Shown in pieces: positions 1 through 8,125 of a stretch of 9,390 nucleotides of DNA. Source of the DNA: Pseudomonadota bacterium (lineage in GTDB: Bacteria > Pseudomonadota > Alphaproteobacteria > Rhizobiales > Devosiaceae); contig JAEZHZ010000273.1 in assembly GCA_023436745.1 (NCBI GenBank), forward strand, positions 1 through 9,390, written 5' to 3'. The notes under the pieces are model-generated. The model was not told the DNA's origin. It was given only the letters and a program-made list of their open reading frames with translations, and did no database searches. Numbering within the stretch: position 1 is the first letter of the stretch; the number at the start of each line of letters is the position of its first letter. The translations under genes were made by a program, and so were the position numbers.

Positions 1-33
1 AATTTGGTCTTTATCCGCTGGCACGGCAACACC

Positions 34-1074
34 ATGTTGGGCAGCATACCCTGTCCCCGGAGGCATCGTTTGACGTTATCCGCACTAACAAAGGGAAGTC
101 GGGCGGCGCTGTGCGCTCTGGCACTGGCCCTCGGCATCACTCCATCCGTTTCGGCACAACCCAGTCAGCATCCCGCTGAACTCGGAGGGCTGAGCTACAA
201 CAACACCCAGCCGGGACGCATGCTGGTGGCCCAGGCGGACACTGCTCAGCTCATGGTCCGGATCCAGCAGCTCGAGGAGCAGATCCGCCAGCTCAACGGA
301 CAGATCGAAGGGCTCACCTTCCAGTTGACGCAGATGCAGGAACTGGTGACCAGGGTCGAGCAGAACACCAATGGGCGCCTGCAGGCACTCGAGGGCGGTG
401 GAGCGGCACGATCGGAGGCTCCTCCCGCAGCAGCCGGTGCAACATCAGAGCCGGCGGACCCGGCGAGCGTGCCGCTTACGGACATTCCAGAGCAGGGGGT
501 GGTGCCACTGCCCGGGGAAGTCGAGTTCGACCCCACGTTCGATGATGGATCGTTGCCTGCGGACGCACTCGGTGAATCCTCGGATCCGCTGGTGGGAACC
601 GGTGCGGGCGGTGCGGTCGATCTTGCGACCGGACAGCCACTCAATCTCAACTACGATCCTTCGGCCAATCCCAGCGGGAATGCCGATGCGGATGCGCAGT
701 TCCAGGCCGGATACGAGGCCCTGATCAGCGGGGACTATGCCTTCGCCGAGGAGCAACTTACACAGTTCCTGGAGCTCTACCCGAACAACCCCAAGGCCAC
801 CGAAGCGGCCAACTGGCTGGGCGACGCGCTGATCTACAGGGCCGCCTATACCGAGGCCGCAGCAGTGCTGCTCGACGCATACCAGAAGGCGCCGGACAGT
901 CCCCGCGCTCCAGACCTGCTGCTCAAGCTCGGCGTTTCGCTCGCCGGGGCAGGGGAGCGGGAGGTCGCTTGCCGCACCTTCTCGCAGGTGAGCGATCGCT
1001 ACACCAATGTGACCCCGGCCTTTGTTGCCCGTCTGGACTCGGAGAGAGCCAAGGCGCAATGCCCGCCCGCCTGA
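34..1074 (+). CDS. cpoB: Cell division coordinator CpoB (YbgF, Tol-Pal system)
   Basis: Periplasmic protein of the Tol-Pal system. In E. coli, CpoB links outer membrane constriction by Tol-Pal to septal peptidoglycan synthesis. The 346-residue product has a long basic N-terminus and a hydrophobic stretch ending in SVSA, consistent with a Sec signal peptide. A coiled coil at about residues 70-113 (heptad-like LEEQIRQL, LTFQLTQM) matches the YbgF trimerisation segment. An Ala/Pro/Gly/acidic linker follows, then a TPR region from about residue 220 to the end, with the motifs FQAGYEALISGDY and YPNNPKATEAANWLGDALI. The frame stays open to the left edge and a TTG lies at position 4. The ATG at 34 is chosen because it gives a plausible signal peptide, but no clear Shine-Dalgarno is visible before it, so the start is uncertain. 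tolB and pal would be expected just upstream, outside the window. Its 3' end overlaps tilS. Confidence 0.9.
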   Translation: MLGSIPCPRRHRLTLSALTKGSRAALCALALALGITPSVSAQPSQHPAELGGLSYNNTQPGRMLVAQADTAQLMVRIQQLEEQIRQLNGQIEGLTFQLTQMQELVTRVEQNTNGRLQALEGGGAARSEAPPAAAGATSEPADPASVPLTDIPEQGVVPLPGEVEFDPTFDDGSLPADALGESSDPLVGTGAGGAVDLATGQPLNLNYDPSANPSGNADADAQFQAGYEALISGDYAFAEEQLTQFLELYPNNPKATEAANWLGDALIYRAAYTEAAAVLLDAYQKAPDSPRAPDLLLKLGVSLAGAGEREVACRTFSQVSDRYTNVTPAFVARLDSERAKAQCPPA

Positions 1075-2327
1075 ACCCCGATCTCGGTGACGCTGCGACG
1101 CTCGAGCGCCTGTTCGCTCCCGCGGCTGGCGAGTCGGCGATCGGAATCGCGGTTTCCGGCGGTGCAGATAGTCTGGCGCTGATGTTGCTGGCGCACCGCT
1201 GGGCGAGCACCACCGGGAGACCGCGACTTGTCGTCTATTCCGTGGACCATCGCCTCCGCCCAGAAGCGGCGGCGGAGGTTTCCATGGTGCTGGATGTGGC
1301 GCGTCGACTGGGCCTTGATTCGCGCGGCATTGCCTGGACCACGACCAAGCCGGATAGCGGTCTCCAGGAGGCGGCGCGAAGTGCGCGCTATCGGCTGATC
1401 GCCGAGGCAATGGCAGAGGATGGGGTGGGCATGCTGCTCACGGCGCATCATCGCTCCGACCAGGCGGAGACCGTGCTGATGCGGCTCGCCCATGGCAGTG
1501 GCATCGAGGGACTGAAGGGCATGACCGCACTGTCGCAGGTAGAGGGCGTGCGGGTGTTCCGCCCCTTCCTCGATGTCGATCGGGGTGCGTTGCGTCGGGT
1601 GGTGACAGATGCGGGCATCACTCCAGCCGAGGATCCCTCCAACATCGACAGCAGCTATGAGCGGGTGCGCTGGCGACAGCTTATGCCCCAACTGTCGGAA
1701 CTCGGGCTCGATGCGGACACCCTGACTGCCTTCGCCGAGCGAATGGCCGAGACGGACAAGGTTGTGGCGCAACTGGCCGAAGCGGCGTTCTCCGAACTTG
1801 TTCAACTCGACGGCTTCGGCGCCGCCCGGATTGAGCACCCGGGGTTCGTGGCACTCGGCAGCGCGGTGGGCACGCGGGTGCTGGGACGCGTTCTCAACAT
1901 CGTTGGAGGGCGGCAGAAGCCGCGAGTCCTCGGTCCGGTGGAACGCCTGCGGACCCAGATCGCAGAGCGCTCCTTGCCGCGCGCGGCGACACTGTGTGGC
2001 TGCGTCGTCCGGCTGAAGGACGAGACTGTTGCCATCGCCCGCGAGCCCGGTCGCAGCCTGCCTCCGGACGCGCTGGTCGCTCCCGGCTGCGAACTGGTTT
2101 GGGATGAACGCTTCCGTATCGTCAACGGAACGGACTTGGGCTTGACGGCCGGCGTCGCCGACTACCTGCCGCGCCATCGGCTCGAACAGGTGCTCGGCTT
2201 CAGGGTCACAGCGCCGGCGGAGGCATTGCGCACCGCACCAATCGTGCGGGACGCGGAGGGCGCCGTGGTGTCGCTCGGCGGCTGGAGCTTCGATGAGCGC
2301 CTGAAGGTACAATTGCTGATCGACTAG
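1059..2327 (+). CDS. tilS: tRNA(Ile)-lysidine synthetase
   Basis: Cytoplasmic enzyme that uses ATP and lysine to convert the wobble cytidine (C34) of the CAU-anticodon tRNA-Ile to lysidine, so the tRNA reads AUA and is charged with isoleucine; normally essential. The 422-residue product has the PP-loop ATP-binding motif SGGADS at residues 33-38. The TilS signature TAHHRSDQAETVLMRLAHGS starts at residue 128 and is followed by GIEGLKGM. The C-terminal half is less conserved, as usual for the family. The frame is open further upstream (an ATG lies at 969), but the ATG at 1059 is preferred. It places the PP-loop at the usual distance from the N-terminus, and a purine-rich GGAGAGAG at 1041-1048 precedes it. 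It overlaps the end of cpoB by 16 bases, which suggests co-transcription and probably translational coupling. No terminator hairpin is evident after its stop. Confidence 0.95.
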   Translation: MPARLNPDLGDAATLERLFAPAAGESAIGIAVSGGADSLALMLLAHRWASTTGRPRLVVYSVDHRLRPEAAAEVSMVLDVARRLGLDSRGIAWTTTKPDSGLQEAARSARYRLIAEAMAEDGVGMLLTAHHRSDQAETVLMRLAHGSGIEGLKGMTALSQVEGVRVFRPFLDVDRGALRRVVTDAGITPAEDPSNIDSSYERVRWRQLMPQLSELGLDADTLTAFAERMAETDKVVAQLAEAAFSELVQLDGFGAARIEHPGFVALGSAVGTRVLGRVLNIVGGRQKPRVLGPVERLRTQIAERSLPRAATLCGCVVRLKDETVAIAREPGRSLPPDALVAPGCELVWDERFRIVNGTDLGLTAGVADYLPRHRLEQVLGFRVTAPAEALRTAPIVRDAEGAVVSLGGWSFDERLKVQLLID

Positions 2328-2569
2328 GCGGCGCAGCGAAGTTTGATCGGAAGCTTCGATGGCTCCGGAAGCACATCTGGCGGCGCCGGTTGGCTGCCGG
2401 GGAAACCGTCTGATGCTGCATCGCATTAACCCCGTCGCGATAATATGACTGGACGAGGGGCGCCCTGGACCGCAGGTGTTGCCCTTGTAACGCCCCATTG
2501 CGACGCATACATTTGCGGCACACAGCGACGCTGGCCGCTTAAACTGCCGGTACCTCCGGGACAGGATTG
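2328..2569 (+). other. tilS-ftsH intergenic region
   Basis: This 242-base gap is the longest in the window and holds no convincing small gene. Near the tilS end are a GAAGCTTC palindrome at 2350-2357 and two copies of CGGAAGC (2348-2354 and 2366-2372) spaced 18 bases apart. These can form only weak 5-bp hairpins with no T tract, so I do not call a terminator. An AT-rich patch at 2424-2447 interrupts the GC-rich surroundings and is the best place for an ftsH promoter. That would leave an untranslated leader of roughly 110-120 bases. Confidence 0.5.
2441..2446 (+). promoter_or_regulatory. Candidate -10 box for ftsH
   Basis: TAATAT (overlapping GATAAT at 2439-2444) lies in the only AT-rich stretch between tilS and ftsH. 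No good -35 hexamer sits 16-18 bases upstream (the nearest is CTGCAT-like), so this is a weak call from composition and position alone. Confidence 0.3.
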
Positions 2570-4501
<1,932 letters not shown>

Positions 4502-4509
4502 CATCGACT

Positions 4510-4536
4510 AAGGGCCACCCAAAGGGTGGCCCTTTC
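4510..4536 (+). terminator. Intrinsic terminator after ftsH
   Basis: AGGGCCACCC (4511-4520) pairs perfectly with GGGTGGCCCT (4524-4533) around an AAA loop, and the flanking A4510-T4534 adds an eleventh pair. The following T run is short (TTT then C). It lies 9 bases after the ftsH stop, so it should separate ftsH from glmM, at least partly. Confidence 0.85.
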
Positions 4537-4604
4537 GCTACAGCGCTGGCGCCCATGGTCGCCGCGGGGCAACTCCCTCTTTCGCATTTGCCGGCTCTCC
4601 GCTA

Positions 4605-4626
4605 TTTCGCACGAAAGTGGTATTAT
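4605..4626 (+). promoter_or_regulatory. Candidate glmM promoter (-10) with adjacent small palindrome
   Basis: TATTAT at 4621-4626 is a good -10 hexamer 30 bases before the glmM ATG. No clear -35 sits 16-18 bases upstream. Instead an interrupted palindrome, TTTCG-CA-CGAAA (4605-4616), ends 4 bases before the -10, where an activator or repressor could bind. The terminator upstream makes a glmM promoter in this gap necessary or at least likely. Confidence 0.4.
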
Positions 4627-4655
4627 CCAGCGCGCCAACAGCGGCGAGGGGAATC

Positions 4656-5999
4656 ATGGCCAGGAAGTATTTCGGCACCGACGGCATCCGTGGCTTGGCC
4701 AACGGCAAAAAGCTTACGCCGGAACTGGCGCTCAAGGTGGGCATGGCCGCCGGCGTCAAGTTCGTCCGTGGCGACCATCGCAATCGCGTGGTGATCGGCA
4801 AGGACACCCGTCGCTCGGGATACATGCTGGAGCAGGCACTTACAGCCGGCTTCACCGCCGTCGGAATGGACGTGTACCTGTTGGGCCCGATGCCGACCCC
4901 GGCCGTTGCCATGCTGACCCGGTCGCTCCGGGCCGATCTCGGCGTGATGATCTCGGCGTCGCACAACCCCAATGACGACAACGGTATCAAGCTGTTCCGT
5001 CCGGACGGCTACAAGCTCAGCGACGAGCTGGAGCTGGAAATCGAAGGCCTGATCGATGGTGACATGACGCCGCTGCTGGCGCATGGCCGCGAAATCGGGC
5101 GTGCCCACCGCGACGAGGAGGCCCGCACCCGCTACGTCGAGTACGCCAAGCGCACGCTGCCACGCGGGATGGACCTTTCCGGGCTTCGCGTGGTGATCGA
5201 CTGCGCCAATGGCGCTGCCTACAAGGTCGCGCCGCTGGCGCTGTGGGAACTCGGCGCCGATGTGGTGCCGATCGGCGTCGAGCCTGATGGTTTCAACATC
5301 AACCACAAGGTCGGTTCGACCGCTCCTGAGGCGGTCGCTGCCAAGGTCAAGGAAGTACGGGCCGACATCGGCATTGCCCTCGATGGCGATGCGGACCGGG
5401 TGATCATCATCGACGAGAAGGGCCAGGTCGTCGACGGTGACCAGTTCATGGCGGTTATCGCCCAGAGCTGGAAGGAGCGTGAGATGCTGCTTGGCGGCGG
5501 CATCGTCGCCACCATCATGTCCAACCTTGGTCTTGAGCGCTACCTTACCGGGCTCGGGCTCACCCTTGAGCGCACCCAGGTGGGTGACCGGTATGTCCTG
5601 GAAGCCATGCGCTCCAAGGGCTTCAACGTTGGTGGCGAACAATCTGGCCACATCATCCTGTCGGATTTCACCACCACCGGCGACGGCCTCGTGGCTGCCC
5701 TGCAGTTGCTGAGCGTGTTGAAGCAGCAGGACCGGCCTGCCTCGGAGGTTTGCGCCCGCTTCACCCAGGTGCCGCAACTGCTGAGGAACGTGAAGTTCAA
5801 GTCGGGCATGCCGCTCGAGCACAAGCTCGTCGTTGCTGCCATCGCCGATGCCGAGGCCCGCCTTGGGGGTTCCGGTCGACTGGTGGTGCGTGCTTCGGGA
5901 ACGGAGCCGGTGATCCGGGTCATGGGCGAGGCAGACGATGCCGCCCTCGTTGACGCGGTCGTGGGGCAGGTCGAGGCGGCAATCCTCGACGTGGCCTAG
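4656..5999 (+). CDS. glmM: Phosphoglucosamine mutase
   Basis: Cytoplasmic alpha-D-phosphohexomutase that interconverts glucosamine-6-phosphate and glucosamine-1-phosphate, the step before GlmU makes UDP-GlcNAc for peptidoglycan and LPS. The 447-residue product opens with the family hallmark [13 protein letters not shown]. The phosphoserine loop ISASHNP carries the catalytic serine at S102. The metal-binding loop DGDADR is at 243-248, the sugar-specificity loop GGEQSGH at 326-332, and the phosphate-binding loop [11 protein letters not shown] at 412-422. Length and motif spacing match bacterial GlmM. The frame extends upstream to a GTG-type start near 4617, but the ATG at 4656 is preferred because GAGGGG (4646-4651) sits just before it and the homologous N-terminus begins there. 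ftsH and glmM are frequent neighbours in proteobacteria. folP, which often sits between them in gammaproteobacteria, is absent. Confidence 0.98.
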   Translation: MARKYFGTDGIRGLANGKKLTPELALKVGMAAGVKFVRGDHRNRVVIGKDTRRSGYMLEQALTAGFTAVGMDVYLLGPMPTPAVAMLTRSLRADLGVMISASHNPNDDNGIKLFRPDGYKLSDELELEIEGLIDGDMTPLLAHGREIGRAHRDEEARTRYVEYAKRTLPRGMDLSGLRVVIDCANGAAYKVAPLALWELGADVVPIGVEPDGFNINHKVGSTAPEAVAAKVKEVRADIGIALDGDADRVIIIDEKGQVVDGDQFMAVIAQSWKEREMLLGGGIVATIMSNLGLERYLTGLGLTLERTQVGDRYVLEAMRSKGFNVGGEQSGHIILSDFTTTGDGLVAALQLLSVLKQQDRPASEVCARFTQVPQLLRNVKFKSGMPLEHKLVVAAIADAEARLGGSGRLVVRASGTEPVIRVMGEADDAALVDAVVGQVEAAILDVA

Positions 6000-6014
6000 A
6001 CATCGCCGCAGCTA

Positions 6015-6040
6015 AACCGCTCCCGGTTCTGTATTTGTTA
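6015..6040 (+). terminator. Weak possible terminator after glmM
   Basis: AACCG (6015-6019) and CGGTT (6024-6028) form a 5-bp stem with a CTCC loop, followed by the T-rich stretch CTGTATTTGTT. The short stem makes this a weak terminator at best. The T-rich part may instead belong to the promoter of the next gene. Confidence 0.3.
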
Positions 6041-6061
6041 TGGTTAAGTGCCTAGGTTAAG
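6035..6061 (+). promoter_or_regulatory. Candidate promoter/operator of the outer membrane protein gene
   Basis: This AT-rich patch holds TTGTTA (6035-6040), a possible -35, and a direct repeat of GGTTAAG at 6042-6048 and 6055-6061. ATGGTTAA at 6040-6047 is the exact complement of TTAACCAT, the half-site of the alphaproteobacterial cell-cycle regulator CtrA. The two TTAA cores are 9 bases apart, not the 7 of a full CtrA site. A strong -10 is not evident. I infer a regulatory region from composition, repeats and position. Confidence 0.35.
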
Positions 6062-6085
6062 CGCGTTTTAAGGAGTGTGCGCAAT

Positions 6086-6116
6086 ATTGCCACGAACCGA
6101 CTGCGGTCGTGGCAAT
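6086..6116 (+). promoter_or_regulatory. Leader hairpin before the outer membrane protein gene
   Basis: ATTGCCACGA (6086-6095) and TCGTGGCAAT (6107-6116) are perfect 10-bp inverted repeats around an 11-base loop. Two further C-G pairs are possible inside if A6096 bulges. The stem ends 2 bases before the GAGG ribosome binding site (6119-6122). No T tract follows, so it is not a normal terminator. It more likely stabilises the mRNA or affects ribosome access, or could be a protein-binding palindrome in DNA. Confidence 0.6.
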
Positions 6117-6129
6117 CCGAGGAATAATC

Positions 6130-6840
6130 ATGCGCAAGCTTATTGCGAGTATGGTGGCAGGAGCCACCCTCCTGCTCGCCGGTCAGGCCATTGCGGCTGA
6201 CATGCCCTACTATCCTCCGGTAATCGAAATTCCCGATGTGGATTATGGTTACGCGGGATCGTTCTACCTGCGCGGCTCGGTCGCGGGCAATGTTCTTACA
6301 GGCCACGAATACTATCCGGGCTGCCCCGGTGGCTGTGCCGGCACCGGACCGTTCTCCATCACTCAGTTGGGCTATGGCTACTCGTTCGGCGCTGGCGTCG
6401 GCTACGAAACGGGGACCGGCGTGCGCGCCGACGTCACGCTCGATCACGGCTACAACAGCGGTGCGGGTGATGCGACCTATTCGCTCGGACTTCGCTCGAC
6501 CATCCTTTTGGCGAACGCCTATTACGACTTCCCGCTCGGCGGAGGCAGTGGCGCTGCGGGCGGCTTCGGTGCCTATGTCGGCGCTGGCGTCGGTGGCGCC
6601 TACCTGCAGACTACCGTGACCGGTGGCCTTGCCACCCCCGACGGCAATTCCTGGGCTCCCGCGGCCGCGCTCATGGCAGGCGTGACCTACGACATGGGTG
6701 CGATCGTGGCTGACCTCGGCTACCGCGGCATCTACATGCCCCAGATCACCAATGCGCAGATTGCGCCCAATACCTCGTTCTATGCCAACAACGCGTTGAC
6801 CCACGAAGTCCGCGCGACCATGCGCTACCGCTTCAACTGA
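6130..6840 (+). CDS. Outer membrane beta-barrel protein, Omp25/31-like
   Basis: The 236-residue product has a clear Sec signal peptide: MRK, a hydrophobic core, then QAIA-AD with likely cleavage after A22. The mature part is rich in Gly, Tyr, Ala and Thr and alternates polar and non-polar residues, e.g. GSFYLRGSVAGNV, VGYETGTGVRADVTLDHGY and GAIVADLGYRGIYM. This fits a small, probably 8-stranded, barrel like the Omp25/Omp31 surface proteins of Hyphomicrobiales. The last strand EVRATMRYRFN has the Phe next to last, with a terminal Asn where an aromatic residue is more usual. CPGGC at 65-69 lies in a probable surface loop and could form a small disulfide. The ATG at 6130 is preferred over earlier in-frame starts because GAGG (6119-6122) precedes it and the signal peptide begins there. 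It appears to be its own transcription unit. The specific function cannot be told. Confidence 0.8.
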   Translation: MRKLIASMVAGATLLLAGQAIAADMPYYPPVIEIPDVDYGYAGSFYLRGSVAGNVLTGHEYYPGCPGGCAGTGPFSITQLGYGYSFGAGVGYETGTGVRADVTLDHGYNSGAGDATYSLGLRSTILLANAYYDFPLGGGSGAAGGFGAYVGAGVGGAYLQTTVTGGLATPDGNSWAPAAALMAGVTYDMGAIVADLGYRGIYMPQITNAQIAPNTSFYANNALTHEVRATMRYRFN

Positions 6841-6883
6841 CAGCCAGGAAGCGGCAGCCACGGCCGCAGAGACCTGACGCATC

Positions 6884-6917
6884 AACCGGCGCTCCAGCGG
6901 AGCGCCGGTTTTGTTTC
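6884..6917 (+). terminator. Intrinsic terminator after the outer membrane protein gene
   Basis: AACCGGCGCTCC (6884-6895) and GGAGCGCCGGTT (6899-6910) form a perfect 12-bp stem with an AGC loop, running into TTTTGTTT. It is the strongest terminator in the window and separates the barrel gene from the ligase gene. Confidence 0.93.
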
Positions 6918-6954
6918 TGGCAACGGGTGGGGGCCATCGGCGTTCTCTCGCCTG

Positions 6955-7998
6955 ATGAGCCCCAAGCCCGATCTCAGTTTCATTCCGCCGATGGAAGCCA
7001 GGCTCGCGGAACACCTGCCGGATGGCGAAGGCTGGCAGTTCGAACCCAAGTGGGACGGCTTCCGCGCCATCGCCGTGGCTCGGGGTGGCGAGGTCGCACT
7101 GTGGTCCAAGTCCGGCAAGACGCTTGGCCGGTACTTCCCCGAAGTGCTGGCAATGCTGTCGTCGTCCCTGCCGGATGGTACGGTGCTTGATGGCGAGCTG
7201 GTGATTCCGATCCACGGAGCGGCGTCGTTCGATGCGCTGCAAGCGCGATTGCATCCGGCGGAGAGCCGCGTGCGCAAGCTCGCCGCTGCCACACCGGCGC
7301 TGCTGGTGGTGTTCGATGTCCTCGAGGATACCGGGTTGGATCTGCGACCGCGCACGTTGCTCGAACGGCGTGACCACCTCGAGAAGCTGCTGAAACGGCT
7401 CGGCCGGCAGCCCGGCCTGAGGCTTTCCCCCGTTGCGCATGACGCGGCAGAGGCGCAGGGCTGGCTCAACCAGACGACGACTGAACTCGATGGAGTTGTC
7501 GCCAAGAGGTTCGATGAGCCCTACCGCTCGGGAGAGCGAGCGATGGTCAAGGTGAAGCGAATCCGTTCGGCCGACTGCGTGGTCGGTGGGTTCCGCTACG
7601 GCACCGGCAGCAAGCAGGTCGGCTCACTGCTGCTCGGCCTTTATGACGCCGCCGGGCTGTTGCATCACGTCGGCTTCACTTCCGGCATCGCCAACGCGGA
7701 CAAACCGGAGCTTACCCGTCGCCTCGAGGCCCTTGCTGGTGGAAGCGGTTTCACCGGCGACGCGCCGGGCGGACCAAGTCGCTGGTCCACCGACCGGTCT
7801 GCGGAGTGGGTGGCGTTGGCGCCCGAACTGGTGATCGAGGTCTTCTACGACCAGGTCACCGGCCGCCGCTTTCGCCACGGGACCCGCCTTCATCGATGGC
7901 GGCCCGACAAGGCGCCACGCCAGTGCACCTTCGAGCAGATCGCTGAGCCTGCCGACCCGGATGCAGTGATTGGCGAGATCGTCGGCCACCGGGAGTGA
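6955..7998 (+). CDS. Stand-alone ATP-dependent DNA ligase (LigC-type)
   Basis: Seals nicks by forming a lysyl-AMP intermediate and passing AMP to the 5' phosphate. Bacteria with such enzymes use them in repair or end joining beside the essential NAD-dependent LigA. The 347-residue product has motif I EPKWDGFR at 30-37 with nucleophile K32, motif III-like VVFDVL at 118-123, motif [10 protein letters not shown] at 178-185 and motif V MVKVKR at 197-202. An OB-fold region follows from about 205 to the end ([20 protein letters not shown] onward). It is only the ligase core: no primase-polymerase or phosphoesterase domain as in LigD, so it resembles mycobacterial LigC in size and layout. No Ku gene is in the window. 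The ATG at 6955 is the first start in the frame and gives the family-like opening [10 protein letters not shown], but no Shine-Dalgarno precedes it. It lies 38 bases after the upstream terminator's T tract. Low expression or a leaderless transcript is possible. Confidence 0.92.
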   Translation: MSPKPDLSFIPPMEARLAEHLPDGEGWQFEPKWDGFRAIAVARGGEVALWSKSGKTLGRYFPEVLAMLSSSLPDGTVLDGELVIPIHGAASFDALQARLHPAESRVRKLAAATPALLVVFDVLEDTGLDLRPRTLLERRDHLEKLLKRLGRQPGLRLSPVAHDAAEAQGWLNQTTTELDGVVAKRFDEPYRSGERAMVKVKRIRSADCVVGGFRYGTGSKQVGSLLLGLYDAAGLLHHVGFTSGIANADKPELTRRLEALAGGSGFTGDAPGGPSRWSTDRSAEWVALAPELVIEVFYDQVTGRRFRHGTRLHRWRPDKAPRQCTFEQIAEPADPDAVIGEIVGHRE

Positions 7999-8041
7999 CC
8001 ACGTCGGCGAGCGCTCCCAACTTCACCTCGTGCGAATCCCG

Positions 8042-8070
8042 TTGACGGCGCCAGCGCGCAGGCGTATCTG
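8042..8070 (+). promoter_or_regulatory. Candidate sigma70-type promoter of serC
   Basis: TTGACG (8042-8047) matches the -35 consensus at 5 of 6 positions. It is followed, after exactly 17 bases, by TATCTG (8065-8070), which matches the -10 at TAT only. Transcription would start near 8076-8079, giving a leader of about 50 bases that starts within or next to the structured element ahead of serC. Strong -35 with weak -10 is common in alphaproteobacteria. Confidence 0.5.
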
Positions 8071-8071
8071 C

Positions 8072-8121
8072 GGCCTCAGGACATCTCCCCCTAACGGGAG
8101 ACGCATAGGCCTGGGAGGGCC
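8072..8121 (+). ncRNA. Structured serC leader, candidate serC RNA motif
   Basis: The leader contains a hairpin TCTCCC (8084-8089) / GGGAGA (8096-8101) with a CCTAAC loop. It can be enclosed by an outer stem, either GGCCT (8072-8076) / AGGCC (8107-8111) or CAGG (8077-8080) / CCTG (8110-8113). A second GGGAG (8113-8117) is part of the serC Shine-Dalgarno, so CTCCC (8085-8089) could pair with either copy. A conserved 'serC RNA motif' has been described by comparative genomics in the 5' leaders of alphaproteobacterial serC genes. Position, size and host group fit, but I matched it from memory and not by a covariance model. The ligand, if any, is unknown to me. Confidence 0.55.
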
Positions 8122-8125
8122 GTTG

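Noticed and set aside
969..1058. Earlier tilS start at 969
   Set aside because: It would add 30 residues lying wholly within cpoB, with no homology to the usual TilS N-terminus, whereas 1059 has an upstream GGAGAGAG.
2484..2498. CTTG ... CCCCAT before ftsH as a sigma32 heat-shock promoter
   Set aside because: The two elements resemble sigma32 boxes but are only 5 bases apart, far less than the roughly 13-17 needed, and no other CTTGAA lies at the right distance from CCCCAT.
6044..6060. Full CtrA box (TTAA-N7-TTAA) before the outer membrane protein gene
   Set aside because: The spacing between the TTAA cores is 9 bases, so only a half-site match is supported.
6086..6116. Hairpin after glmM as the glmM terminator
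   Set aside because: It lacks a following T tract on either strand and sits right against the ribosome binding site of the next gene, so a leader role is more likely.
7970..8125. N-terminal extension of SerC from the ATG at 7970
   Set aside because: It would overlap the ligase gene and translate through the promoter and structured leader into an Arg-rich stretch unlike the family. The ATG at 8126 has a strong Shine-Dalgarno and fits the known N-terminus.
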